Source of the DNA: Serinus canaria
Taxonomy: Eukaryota; Chordata; Aves; Passeriformes; Fringillidae
Direction: 5' to 3'
Assembly (NCBI RefSeq): GCF_022539315.1
Contig: NC_066313.1
Location: 31,843,059 to 31,907,058, forward strand
Length of the DNA stretch: 64,000 nucleotides
Both the position numbers and the translations under genes were made by a program. This document shows, piece by piece, positions 1 through 11,468 of the stretch; the first letter of the stretch is position 1; the number at the start of each line of letters is the position of its first letter. The notes beneath the pieces were generated by a model. It did not search any database, was not told the DNA's origin, and saw only the letters and a list, made by a program, of their open reading frames with translations.

Positions 1-3000
1 ACAGAGTTACACATGCATGTTTAGCATCATCCTGCCGTGCAGCAGCACTTTATCCTCATGTAACTACCTGCTTTTCTTGCCCAGCACCTCCTCCACAGAA
101 GAAGCTGCCTTCCTCCTCCTGCTCCTCACCCTGGAACTATCACTTCTTCATCCAGGTCTCACAACAACCCTTCCTTCTCCCTTAATGTGATCTGCCATAC
201 TCAGCTTTTCTGTACAGCTAAGAGGCCTTTTATTGAGAGAAGTTTAAAGTCCATTTAAATATGCCTTATTCATTTTAAAAATGTTGAAAAAAACCCCTTC
301 AATTTAAAAGGGGTATCTGTCATTTTGACATTGGGATATCAAAGCAAAACACAAGGCTAAAAGCATCCAATTCTCTCTGTGTGCTGCTGGTGTGTCTTCA
401 CAATTCTTGCCCTGTGGATCCCCTAGAGTTTTGGCTTATCTTTTATGTAGCTTTTGAAAAGATCTCTGCAACTAGGGCAGGGGGAAGCTCAACTTCTCTT
501 TTCCTAAAATATTGGGATTTTCTTATTCATCCCTTGTTGTCCTAAGAATAGCTAAGTTGCTTAGATGTATGTGTTTCTAATGGCATTTTTCTTCTTTGAG
601 CAATGGGGTCCAATTCCCCTCCCCACTCCCATCTACTGAATCCTAAATTGGCAAGATCACCAGGTGAGGGACCATAAGTGTAATTGCACTTAATTGGAAG
701 GACATTAGACACAGCAAACTGAAAGTTCAAGGGCAGAAGCATTAATGACAGCTGCGTGTACATACAGCGACAGACATTTCTTTGATCAGGAATAGAATGC
801 AGAGATGTTTTAATTGACATAATGTTATACATGCTGTGCTACATTTAACCTGTCTCAAAGCTGCTGTGTGGGTTGTACAGAGTTTAACAAATTGCTGCTG
901 CATGTGGCTCCTGTGTGATTCTCGACTCCAGCTGCACTTTACAAATACTCTTCATTTACTTAGTGAGGGAAACAATGCTTCCCCTATTAACTTTTCTTGC
1001 GCTTCAACAAAGGTTACACAATTATTTTTTTTCCCAAGATGATTCACCTCAAGTCCCAGTATTATTTTCATGGTCTCTGTTAGCTGCAGAGAAAGCAAAT
1101 CAGGCAGTAGTGTGCATAACCTTCAGGACCTTGTATTGTCTATCTGGGCCATGCCTTCTTCATGGCTCAGAGAACATACACTCTGTTGGTTCATCTCTAA
1201 TGGGTGGCTATCCCTGGAAGTACCTTTAATGTTCTTCTGCTAATGGAAAACAATTAAGGGCAATAGTTTTGAAGAGGGCCAGCCAAAGAGCTGGATTATG
1301 CCATAAAAGAGGGCTGACTTTTAGCCACTGCTTACAAAGTGCTTAAAATTGGCAGGGATAAAAAAACCATTGTAAAACACAGAAATGATCAGCAGGATTT
1401 GAGAAATTCTGCCTTTAAAAGTAATTGCAGACTTTGATGGAATTTGGTATAACAAAGGTCTGTTCAGTCTAGTCACTGTTCAGCATAGGTACATTTCAAA
1501 CAAGAAACTATGCTTTATGTTTATGTCCTGGTCCTAAATCCCTTATTTCAAAATGCACAGTCTGTGCTCACAAAAGACCACAATACTGTTCATATTCAGG
1601 GGCTCAGAACAGTGTCCACAGTTATGTGGTTATTCACTGCCATTTTCTAAAGGGATAAAACCTTCAGTCCCACTCCCTACATAGCTGGTTCCACTTCTGT
1701 GCACACACCACCTAATCTGAGGAGTCATTAAGCACAGGAATGTTTCGAGTCACAGCTTCAAATTTTGCTCTCTTGTCTTTATGCTAGCTGTTATCAAACA
1801 GGCCTTGATGTGAATTAACAGGAGCCAATTAGCAGGAACTGCAGATAAGCCTTTATGTGCTTGATTGTATAGCAAAGAAATTAAATGACTGATGTTTTAT
1901 CTTAAAGTTGCAAAACCAAAATAGCTTACTGGTATAATACAAGCACAGACATATCCTCACAGGAGTAACCCATTCAGAATATCATTGTAATTAAGGTTTT
2001 AAAGGGAGGAAGTTAATGCAAAGAATGTACATAGTAGTGGGCTTGTTCTGCAGACATCTGATAGATACATTATGAGTACAAAAAATTATACATATAAATA
2101 TAGAAATAATATTACAGAAGGTTTTGCAAGATTTTTTTCTTTTTTTTTTTCTTGATTTTTCCACACATTAGCTTTGAAACATTCTTTAAGACCTACATTT
2201 GTTTATCTCCTGCAACAGTGGTAAAGACAGAATGCCCACAGAAACAAGCTAATATCAAAAGACAGAGCAGAAACATCTTCACTGCATAGAAATTTACCAC
2301 TAAAATTGTACTCACAGCTTGTTTTCTTCTGTGCTGATCTGACAGTGTGCTGATCTGTCCTATTACTCAGACCCATACCTCCAATGGAATATGTGTTTTC
2401 TTAACAGTGGCAGCACCTGTATCTATCTGCCTTCCAGGACTGGTGCAAGAGGGCAATCCAAATTGCTTTTTTTCCCGCTCACCCACTGTTGCGTACCTCC
2501 GAGGTTACAGAGGAGGTCCTTGGCCTCTTGAGAACTCACATTAATTTTGCCATTGATTTCCTGATTTCAGCTCAGTTATACAGCAGAGGAAGAAGGCACA
2601 GTCTCACAGAAACATCCATCTCCATAATTCACATTACAGAGAGCTGTGTCACATTTTATCTTTTTGGACAGTTTCATGAAGGCGGGTGACAAAGGTTCGA
2701 CACATTTCTAACCAGACATGACTGACACCACGGTGGAAAACACAAAACAACAACAGAATTCCATCAATCAGATGAAACAAAGAGACATGTATGGAGAGAC
2801 ATCAGAGCAACAGGAAGGATTGGAGGTCCGAAGCAGTCTGTGACAAAAGACAGTAAGTGTTGGGGCTGTGATAGGACAAAAAAGCAGGAGCTTTAAGCCA
2901 CCAGAGACATCTAGGTCAGACCTGCAAAAATCCTTGTAAAGACAAAGCACATGGATCCCAGGGAAGACTTGTTTGGGGAGACTGAAAAACCTCCATCACT

Positions 3001-4520
3001 GAAAGTCTCAAACATGCCAGGCAAACATCTGTCAAGAAGAACAGATGCATTGCTGACCCCTACCTTCTTTTTACAGGCTGTTTTATAACATTTTTACACA
3101 GTACTTAATTTCTTAATGCAAATACACACACACTCAGCTAAACAGTGCAGAAAAAATTAGCAAGTAAGAAGTACATGAAGAACAAGCATGGCTTAAGAAT
3201 AGACAAAAATTAATTTCATAATAATTACAAGGTAGATGGAGATACTAAAAATGTAAGCATGAATGAATCTTAATAAATTAAATTATCTTTAGAAACTAAT
3301 AAATCTACAAAGTAATTATCTGTTCTGCTGAAAACACCTTTTTAAAAATGAAATAAAGATAATTAAAAATAATAACTTGGTTTACTGTAAATTAGGGAAA
3401 AAGTTATGAACAAAAAGAGCTATACTAATATATCAAATATGCCTGGTGCTGAAATTCTCTGGCACAGAATAGTTTTTCTGCCTCTTCTCTAGCACAGAAT
3501 GCCCATCTTATCCTACAAAACTGAGTTTCTGCATGTGGATTCCCTCTTTGGAATGGTCTCTGTAAGCAGGTTTTCCTTCAAAACATATCCCTAGCAGGCC
3601 AAAGCTGTGCTGAGAACGACCTTAAGAGTTTATTAGTGGTAACTCAAGTTCCAGTGCACAGGAATATTTTCTGTCAAAGTTTCATTTACTGTTATAAACA
3701 TAAGTAGTGATAGCACTGCCATAACTGAGTAATTCCCAAGATTCCCTGACTTGACAGCACCACATGAGACTAAACACCAGGGGCCAGGCCCCAGAAGGTT
3801 CTGTCTGGGGGCTGTTTGGGGCCATAGTTCTAAGATTACAGTCCCTGAAGAGCACGAAGCAAAATGGTAAATGCAGTTTGGATGTTGCCTTTGCAACCTG
3901 AGATGAAAGAGAATCATGTGAATTTTGTATCCTGAACTACAAAAGGGAGGGAAGGGGTTATGTACAGTTTTCAAATGAATACAGAATTTCAAGTCTTAAG
4001 GCAAAATAAAATAGAAAACCAAAATAACATGCACACTCATGCCATTGGTGTTCCTGGGCTGCTCCCATTGTTTCTAGCCCTAGCCACTCTGAGAAAATTA
4101 GAGTATGGGAAATTCAGCCTTTAAATATGACTGAACTTTGTACAGATTCTTGTTAGTAGGGTTTGGGTCTAGTCTACTACAGCACAGGCAATATTACTAA
4201 GCGCCAGCGATCTGTCTAGAAACCAGGAACACTGTCTAATCCCACATCCAAGAGTTTCTCCTTAATTTTATTGATAGGTGAGTGAACTGGATTGAAAGCT
4301 GAGGTTTTGGTCTGCTCTCCTGACTGACAAGCACGTTAAGCACACAGTGCCTGTAAGAAGAGTTGCCTTTATTCAAAAGCAAGGTAGAGAAGCCAAAGAA
4401 CACAAAGGAGAAGAGCAAGCCCTTTTAGCCCTCAGCTCCACAGTCCTGCCTTTCAGATTGACATTCTTGAGCTTCCCTCTTCTGCAGCACTACTCTCATG
4501 GTCTCTCTGAAGCAGTTGAA
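1..4520. other. Unassigned non-coding sequence
   Basis: No gene, RNA gene or clear mobile element was recognised. The sequence is A/T-rich with scattered short T and A runs (for example around 2136-2155) and an especially A/T-rich part at about 3100-3440. Open frames here are at most 119 codons, show no recognisable domain, and look like chance frames in A/T-rich DNA. Old, diverged repeats could be hidden here. Confidence 0.6.
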
Positions 4521-4521
4521 A

Positions 4522-4578
4522 GTATCCTGCTTTGCATTAGAGCAGTCAGGAGTTCAAATCCTGGTAAAACTGTCACGC
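4522..4578 (+). repeat. Possible MIR-like (tRNA-derived SINE) head fragment
   Basis: At 4547-4563 there is a perfect tRNA-type T-arm: a 5-bp stem CAGGA/TCCTG enclosing the 7-base loop GTTCAAA. The run GTTCAAATCCTGG matches the B-box region of MIR-type SINEs, and the following bases loosely resemble the part of MIR just after its tRNA head. No complete tRNA cloverleaf can be built around it, so a true tRNA gene is unlikely. It could also be a chance match. Confidence 0.35.
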
Positions 4579-5466
4579 AGTTCATGAATACTTTCTCCCT
4601 GTACCTTGCAGGAACACTAAACTCAGAAAGAAAATTAAAAGAGCAAAAATTCATAGTAACTGAAGCCATGCTGCAATATCTAATAAGAACACGGCCTTTA
4701 TTATAATAAAAGCTCTTTGTGTTAACTCTTTTATTAAGAGGGACCTTGCAAATTTCTCAGTACACATGGCAGATCAGAGGGGGCTTTCATAATGCAAAGC
4801 CTTAGAGTATCTTCTGAATGTGCCTGGCATTGCTCTGAATTTGCACTGCCTACTGCTCCTCTTCATCTCAATCAAAGAGAATAGCTCTGAACAAAGATTA
4901 ATGAAAATCATTATTAAGGTGATTATTGGCAGAGATTATTTTTGCTGTTAGTGTCTGAGGTATTCAGAATGTTATGTGTAGAGGTGAGAGCCATTTTCAT
5001 TAAAGCTCACACACACACTCGCATATTTTTGGTTTAAGATTAAAAACCAGCCTTAAATTAAAGGGACAAATGCTGGCATCCTAGGTACAACTGTTATCCA
5101 GTCCCTCTGCTCAAAAGAAAAAGATTAAATGAACTGATATTATTTCCTAATTCCAGGCAGAAATGAATCACAGATCATTAGAGTCTCTCTGCAGTTTTTT
5201 TAATTATATTTATTGAAATCAAAAGTATTCACATCCCACTTCATAGTGAAGAGCCTGCTTCTTTGACCAAACTTTCTTCCCTTCTCAAATCTGGCAGAGT
5301 TACACACCAGAGATGATATAATTTACTCACAGAAATAGCTTTGTCATTTATGGCCCATATAAGTTCACACTTGCCAGTCATCTGGTTCAAAAAATATTTG
5401 AAAGACCTTATTTTTTATTGTGATCAGCAATTTTCATTCCCAAATAATACAAGCACATAACCAGTA

Positions 5467-5502
5467 CTCCTCTCTAATTTAATGTATTAAATTAGAGAGG
5501 AG
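5467..5502. repeat. Perfect short inverted repeat, 16-bp arms, 4-base loop
   Basis: Arms 5467-5482 (CTCCTCTCTAATTTAA) and 5487-5502 are exact reverse complements separated by TGTA. Under equal base use, fewer than one in a thousand windows of this size would hold such an arm by chance. The flanks do not extend the pairing, so it is too short for a microRNA precursor. A local template switch during replication is the simplest origin. Confidence 0.9.
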
Positions 5503-6110
5503 CCATTGCTGATGTAATTATGGATGAGATACAAGTTGCTTGATTCTAGGTTTTGTCCTGTACATCTGTGCTAGTCACCCTAGGTTCCATTTCAAAGACT
5601 GAGAGTATGAATCTCATCTAATATACACTTCAGATGTCTGTTGTAGGGTGAATCTTGCCCAGAATTTTCTTTTTCATTCCTCTGAGCAACTGCAGATTCC
5701 TAATATTTAGAAAGAATAATTGTGCGCTGTGTCTGCTAGTCTTGCCTGTGGGACATTTGGCCAGGGCCTCTCTGGCTTTCTGGATGACCACTACACCAGA
5801 AATAAAAGACTGCAAGACCTTGGTGCATCATGGAACCTATCAAGATATGACACATTCCATTTCAAATAAGAATAATTATATGAGCTAATTTAAGAGTTCT
5901 TTCTGCCTTCTCCCAAGTCCTCAACGCTCTCCCCAGTGGAATGTAAGGGACTAACTCTTCTAAGTTGTCCAAATATTTTTTTAAAATCCCTGACCTGTAG
6001 AAAAAACCACTCCAATTAGTGGAAAGTAGGTACTTTCTTCTCACAGGTTTATTACTAATCACAGAACCTGACTGGCCTCCCATGAACAGAGGCAGAAAAT
6101 GAAGATCAGG

Positions 6111-6156
6111 ATTATGACAGTCTGCAGGCTACCATTATGACAATATGCAGGCTGAA
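6111..6156. repeat. 23-bp imperfect tandem duplication
   Basis: Two adjacent 23-base units (6111-6133 and 6134-6156) both begin ATTATGACA and both contain TGCAGGCT near their ends. A few substitutions separate them. It looks like a simple local duplication, with no sign of coding function. Confidence 0.75.
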
Positions 6157-6356
6157 GCAGAAATTAAATCCTAATCCTGTTCCAGCAGGAATATGGCACA
6201 AGAAAATACTGTGAACACAAGGTCCTGTCCTTAGATGCTGCGGTTATTTGGCTTCTGATTAGGTGTTGACTTAGAGCCATTACTACATTTCAGCAGTTTA
6301 GTTTCTTCCTTCCTCAAGAAGGGGGTGGGGGTAGACAGTACAAAAGCTCAAGCTTG

Positions 6357-6402
6357 TTGCTGCTGCTGCTGAGATTTTCAGGAGGGTACTGCTGCTGCTG
6401 TG
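6357..6402. repeat. Interrupted (GCT)n simple repeat
   Basis: Two short runs of GCT (about 4-5 units each) are separated by about 20 bases. Neither lies in a convincing coding frame. Confidence 0.7.
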
Positions 6403-7480
6403 GGTGACCATGCACCCACGTGCCCTGCAGCCACCCAACACACACCTCTCCCTCAGCCTTTCACACATTTGAGAGCAAAGTTTCCATTGGCCATCATGTG
6501 CTTCCCCTGTGAATTTCCTGTGGATGGGCTCCAGAACATTTCTCCATGGCCTGCTTACTTCTTAACCATGGCACAGCCATGGATCTACCGTGACAACTAA
6601 TGAGAGCATTTGGGAAATCACAGGTATTCCGTGGAATCCAATGCAAATTCAATATATCACTGGCTATATGTAGGATTCTTTATGTGCTAACAAAACCTCT
6701 CCAGTTCTGACCTCTGAGTGTTAGTCTTACATAATTTTGCAATGTTGCTGTAAATTCCTTAAAGACAGGCAGAAGATTGATACATTGTAAATTGCAATAC
6801 CTATAAAAGATGGGGTGACTGTACAACATTTGGGTTTATCTCTCCACTGAAGCGATGAATTATCCAAGGGAGTATGACAAGCAATTCATCAAAATATAAA
6901 CCACACAGTCAAGCAAGAGTATATATTCCCTTAAAACCTAAGCAAAAGCCCATCAGAATTCAACAGCAGACTTTCTGTTGACTTCAGGAGGCTTTCGAGG
7001 CAGACCCAAGCAAAATTCATGGCTAAACTGGAAGGTGGGGTGTAAAGTAGTATAAAGTGATAAGTTAAAATAATACATCTCTATCCTAATTAACTAATTC
7101 ATTCTTTTCCTCTGTAAAATTTATGTTATGTTTGAGGTCAGTGCCTTAATCTTTTTTAGTCTGAACAGGAAAGGAAAGATTTTTCTTTTAAAAATAGTGA
7201 AATACTACACACAGTAAATACTGGGGACATAAATTTCAGAATGAGAGAGTGCTATTCTACCCTGGGGCAACACATTCACCTCATCCTCCATGGATTTCTA
7301 TTTTGTATAATATCTTGAGCAAAAATGCAATTCTTTCTCCTAAGTGAGCATTCATGGCTTTATGGAAGAAGAACTTAACATTAAAGAATTGTGACATTTG
7401 CTATTAGAGAGAGAAAAAAAAGTTGTTTCTCTCTATGAGCCATTTCATCTGCACAATTCTTTCTATGTTTTATGTCACTC

Positions 7481-7686
7481 TGCTGTGGTTTAACCCCAGC
7501 TGATTACTAAATACCATGCTGCAGCTTGCTCACTCCCTTCCCAGTGGGCTGGTGAGGAGAACTGGAAAAAAGTAAAATGCATGGGTTGAAATAGCAACAG
7601 TTTAATAATTGAAACAAAGAAAATTTAATGATGAAGATGATGATAATGATGATGATGATGATGATTGATTGATTGATGATTATGAC

Positions 7687-7754
<68 letters not shown>

Positions 7755-8177
7755 AAAGGAAAATGGAAGTAACAAAAAGAGAGAAACAAGTGATGCCCAG
7801 TAGCATTACTCACCTACTGACCAATACCCAGTACATCACCCAGCAGTGATGGGCCCTCCTGGCCAGCTCCCTCCAGTTTATATACTGGGTATGATGTCCT
7901 CTGGTACTGAATATTACTTTGTCCACTTCAGGTCAGCTGTCCTGGCCATGTTCCCTCCTGGTTTCTTGTGCATGTCTTTGGCTGGCAGAGCATAAGAAAT
8001 GGAAAAGTCATTGACTTTTTGAATAAGCACTACCCAGAAACTACAATATGTAACTACAAAAGCACTATAACAGAAACATCAATATGTTAACATTATTCTC
8101 ATACTAAACCCAAACCCCACAGAGCTGTACCATCTACTAGGATGAAAATTAACTCAATCCCAGACAAAATCAGAACA
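7481..8177 (-). mobile_element. Solo LTR of an avian endogenous retrovirus (family A)
   Basis: On the plus strand the block begins TGCTGTGGTTTAACCCCAGC and ends ...CAGAACA, matching the end and start of a common avian retroviral LTR read in reverse. On the minus strand a TATA box (TATATAAA) lies at 7877-7884. Flanking 5-mers CACTC (7476-7480) and CACTG (8178-8182) agree at four of five bases, consistent with an aged target-site duplication. No gag, pol or env follows, so it is a solo LTR left by recombination between the two LTRs of a provirus. A trinucleotide microsatellite has grown inside it. The copy at 58127-58692 belongs to the same family. The family name is from memory of avian genomes and was not checked against a library. 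Confidence 0.85.
7629..7752. repeat. Compound microsatellite (GAT)n then (AAT)22
   Basis: A degenerate GAT/ATGG-like stretch (7629-7680) leads into a pure AAT tract at 7687-7752, 22 units long. It lies inside the minus-strand LTR. It gives artefactual open frames of polyisoleucine and polytyrosine, which are not genes. The length and purity suggest it is variable between individuals. Confidence 0.95.
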
Positions 8178-8182
8178 CACTG

Positions 8183-9265
8183 ATGCCTCCAGACACAATT
8201 GCAAAGACCTTGATGACCTCCCTTCCTTCATCAGCAAGTTGTGATATCATTTGGAGAGCAGAAGTGGACACAATTTTTTTCCAACATCAGAAGCCAAGGT
8301 GAGGGAAAAAATCTCAAGCCTTTCTCAAAGAAGAAAAATCAGAAGCACCATCTGCTTGTCAGACATGTTAAGCCTTTCAAGAAAATGAGTGCTGTAATTT
8401 TTATTAGCAAAAGCAGACTCCTGCAGTTGAGAGCTTAAACATAACTTGATTTTAAATCCTGTCTGATGTTGTGTGTTCTGCACTGCCTGTTTATGTGGAA
8501 CTTGCCCAGTTGCTGACCACCTTAGCTGGTAAGACAAAAGACAATAATTCTCACTGCAGTACGTAAGGCAGAGCTTTGTGAAGTGCTTTTTACCAAAAGC
8601 CTGGTGAACAGAAATCCTAGGAAAAACACAGCTCACCTGCGGTGCCTTAGTCCAAGAAATCCCAGCACTGTTTCTTCTGCTAACATTCCCTCCCTCTGCT
8701 GATTCCACCTCCTGCATTAAAGGCTGTCAGTAATAGCATGCTCTGAGATAGAGCTGCTTGTCCAGCACAGAGGATATTGCCGGAGTCATTTCATATCCCC
8801 CCCTAAAAATGATCCACAAGAGGAGTTAACAAAACTAACAATAATTTCAAATTAACTCCTGTATGAGAGAGCACAGCCTTTCCCCAGGGTTCAGAGCCAC
8901 CATCTTCAAAGCTTTTCATGAAAAGCTTTTTGATTTGAGTTTTGCCAGACTGCATGCACAATCTCAGGCAAGCAATAGCAAATACCAGAAGAGAAATTGT
9001 TCTGAGATACAGCAGGAAATTAATTGAAAGCATTGTGAATGTGTGCACACAAGTATAAAGAAACTGTCTGAGTACTTGAAGGAAGAATTTACTGTACAAG
9101 CATTTCTCTTGTTATTCAGTCTAAATAAACTCAACAAAATGTATTCAGAAAGGGGCTTTGTCAAGTAAGAATTACAAAGAGAGTGATAAATTGTAAGATA
9201 ACAAATTTATCCATCAAGCTGAGAGTACCAAGGAACAGAGCCTTTGGAGAACACAATTACCAACC
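8183..9265. other. Unassigned non-coding sequence between two LTRs
   Basis: No gene or named repeat was recognised. It contains the 22-bp palindrome at 8908-8929. A 130-codon minus-strand frame at 8325-8717 has no recognisable domain and is treated as chance. Confidence 0.55.
8908..8929. repeat. Perfect 22-bp palindrome
   Basis: The 22 bases equal their own reverse complement, with half-site AAAGCTTTTCA. Beyond it the pairing resumes after two extra T residues (TCAAA against TTTGA), giving a longer imperfect palindrome. This may be a dimeric protein site or a simple replication product; the sequence does not tell which. Confidence 0.85.
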
Positions 9266-9270
9266 TTATA

Positions 9271-9777
9271 TGAAGAATTACAAGCCACAAAAGTTTAAGT
9301 AGAATGATACTGAATTTATTACAGGGTGAAAAATAGATTTTTGGAGTTTTTAGAATGGGGGTTCAGGGGGCAAGATGGAGGGATCTGGGTGTGTCCAGCC
9401 TTTCTCCTTCTTCTTCTTGGCCTCCATTTTCTGCTGTGATGTTGGCACTTTATATTGGTTTAGAGTAGAAGCTCACTGTCTAACATAGGTGATGGGTATT
9501 GGGAAGTAATTGTAAACATTGTATAAGTAGTTTTTAGTATAAAAAGATATCACTGCCCCAGGGGCAGGCAGAATGCCTCTGTCTGTCCTGCTGAGTGGAC
9601 CTCGGCAGGCCAGGAGAAAGAATTTTATAGATAAGAAACAATAAACAACCTTAAGACCAAGAACTGAAGAGCTTTGACTCCTTCTTCAACAGCTGGGCTG
9701 GGAAAAGAGACTTTCTAATGTATCTTGGGGTCACTCTGACCAGCTAGAGTTCCTGAGAGAATATTTTATAACATTCA
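9271..9777 (+). mobile_element. Solo LTR of a songbird-type endogenous retrovirus (family B) with target duplication
   Basis: The block starts TGAAGAATTACAAGCC and ends ...ATAACATTCA (TG...CA). It is flanked by exact 5-bp direct repeats TTATA at 9266-9270 and 9778-9782, the expected target-site duplication. Promoter structure is intact: TATAAAAA at 9538-9545 and the polyadenylation signal AATAAA at 9640-9645, about 100 bases downstream. No internal retroviral genes are present. The U3/R/U5 arrangement and the text around CTGCCCCAGGGGCAG resemble LTRs I recall from passerine genomes. With both duplications intact, this is the best-defined insertion in the window and could be used to test presence or absence in related species. 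Confidence 0.85.
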
Positions 9778-9782
9778 TTATA

Positions 9783-10753
9783 AATTGAACATTTTCTTAA
9801 TCAAGTTGAATATCCACTTCTTTCAGTGGACCATGTCACTTGGTGGACATCTTCAATGACATTCCAATGCTGTGGTTTAATATGGCCTACCTTAGCAGAC
9901 CTCCTCCTCTCTGCTGAGGCCAGCTTCTCACTCCAAATCTGAGAAGATGCCCAGTAAAAAGAGTAGCTGTGGTCAGGATTGGAAGGAACAGATTACTAAA
10001 ATAAGCTGGTTTAACCCTTTTCTTATGTTTTTTAAAAAGCTTAAGAAGACACTTGTCCTCACTGAGGGTTGTCAGAAACTCTGCATTTCTCTCTAGCAGA
10101 TCACATAGTTGTGCACTGAAATAGACATATTTCAATATCTTCTTTAATATTTTGTTTGCACATTGTTATTTAACTTTATTCTCAATTATCCATTTGAGTA
10201 CAAATTTGAAGAATAAAACAAGCGAACAAAGAAAAAGTGGAGAAAATGATAAGCATCCTGAAAAGCATATAGAGAAATGCATCACAGCATTGAGTGAATG
10301 TTTTTCTCTCTTAGGAGAACATTTTTGAAAACTGTAAGGAGTATTTGAGTGATCTCTGAAGTCTGACAGTTTTTTGCAAGTTAAAGTAACCAAGGGAAAT
10401 ATTTTATAAAAGCAGAGGTTTTCTTTACTGCTTCCATTCCTTGCTAGCATTAATGGATGCTAAATATCATACAGCAACAGGTTCACAATAGTAGAAACCA
10501 AATCAACAAATCAAACCAAATAAAACAGCCAATAAATGGATGTTGCCATGTGTGCCTTTAGGTACATCATATTATTTACATTCTGCACAAGTGCCAAAAT
10601 TAGCTTAGCCATCATGCCTACAGAAAGCCACCTTCCTTTGGTTTTGATGCATGGCGATGTATTTCCATGTATCAACAGGTTACTATGAGGTATAGCACTC
10701 TGTGTTTATCATCTGTTGCCTGAGCAGTCAAGATCAGGATCCAACCATGTCAG
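9783..10753. other. Unassigned non-coding sequence
   Basis: No gene or named repeat was recognised. Open frames of 82 and 94 codons on the minus strand have no domain signature. Confidence 0.55.
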
Positions 10754-11468
10754 TGTTATGAATGGATGTGGGAGTTTAGATAAGTCCTTGCCTTTTGCCC
10801 AGGCCTCTGGCAGCAGGCAGTAGCTTTACTGAGGTGCCCAGCATCCCAAAACCCACTCTCATTCCCAAGTTCTTTAATAATGGATTATTGGGTCCGTTGT
10901 AGAGTGAATTATTTATTTAATAGACAGAAAACTAACAGACATGGGACTTAAAACAAATAATACTACACAGGCATAAGGATAAAAAGAGAAACTACTAGTA
11001 GGTATAAAAAGTGTGAGGTTAGAGGTGCCTATTAATGGTACAGCTAGCAAAGAAATAATATAACTTAGGATTCAATGTATTTTACCATCCAATTGTTGGT
11101 GAGGCACACATGGAGATCCTTTCCCTCAATCCCCAGCAAAGTAAACACAGAGCCTGCATACAGGCTCCAGGGAGGAGTCTCGCACACTTTCAGGATGTGT
11201 GTAGAAGGCTTCTGCCTATTTGATATCTCGTGGCTTTTTTATAGTTTGTAAAACAGTGCCTCTTAGTCAAAAATATTGCTTTTATCTCTTCTCATCAGCT
11301 CTCCTGACTAAGATGATTCTTAGCTGAGGGCTGAGCCCTTTTGTGGCCAGAGATGACTCCTTGCTGGGCCTTCCAGCCTGGGTGATCCCTTTATGCACCA
11401 ACTATCTGTGATGGGGGGCGGGAGGGCAGACATCCTGCCACAGCCAGGTACCAGGGAAAGACAAGACA
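10754..11468 (-). mobile_element. Probable solo LTR of an endogenous retrovirus (family C)
   Basis: Read on the minus strand the block runs from TGTCTTGTCTTTCCC to ...CATTCATAACA. It has a TATA-type box (TATAAAAAA, plus-strand 11235-11243) and about 320 bases further on a polyadenylation signal (AATAAA, plus-strand 10912-10917). That is the order expected for U3, R and U5. A matching target-site duplication was not found, so the exact ends are uncertain. A G-run near 11406-11416 lies in what would be U3. It may instead be two adjacent unrelated segments. Confidence 0.6.

Larger units (their letters stand above)
4580..7480. other. Unassigned non-coding sequence
   Basis: No gene was recognised. 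Within it lie a perfect hairpin (5467-5502), a 23-bp tandem duplication (6111-6156) and short GCT runs (6357-6402), listed separately. The remaining sequence shows no family I can name. Confidence 0.55.

Noticed and set aside
4522..4578. A tRNA gene, because of the perfect T-arm
   Set aside because: No acceptor stem, D-arm or proper anticodon arm can be built around it. A SINE head or chance match is more likely.
5467..5502. MicroRNA precursor or transcription terminator
   Set aside because: The stem is too short for a microRNA precursor, the loop is only four bases, and hairpin-type bacterial terminators do not apply to a vertebrate genome.
7507..7813. Open frames with polyisoleucine and polytyrosine stretches
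   Set aside because: They are translations of the (AAT)n microsatellite within an LTR and have no protein character.
7481..8177. Plus-strand orientation of the family A LTR
   Set aside because: The TATA box and the order of promoter and polyadenylation-like features make sense only on the minus strand.
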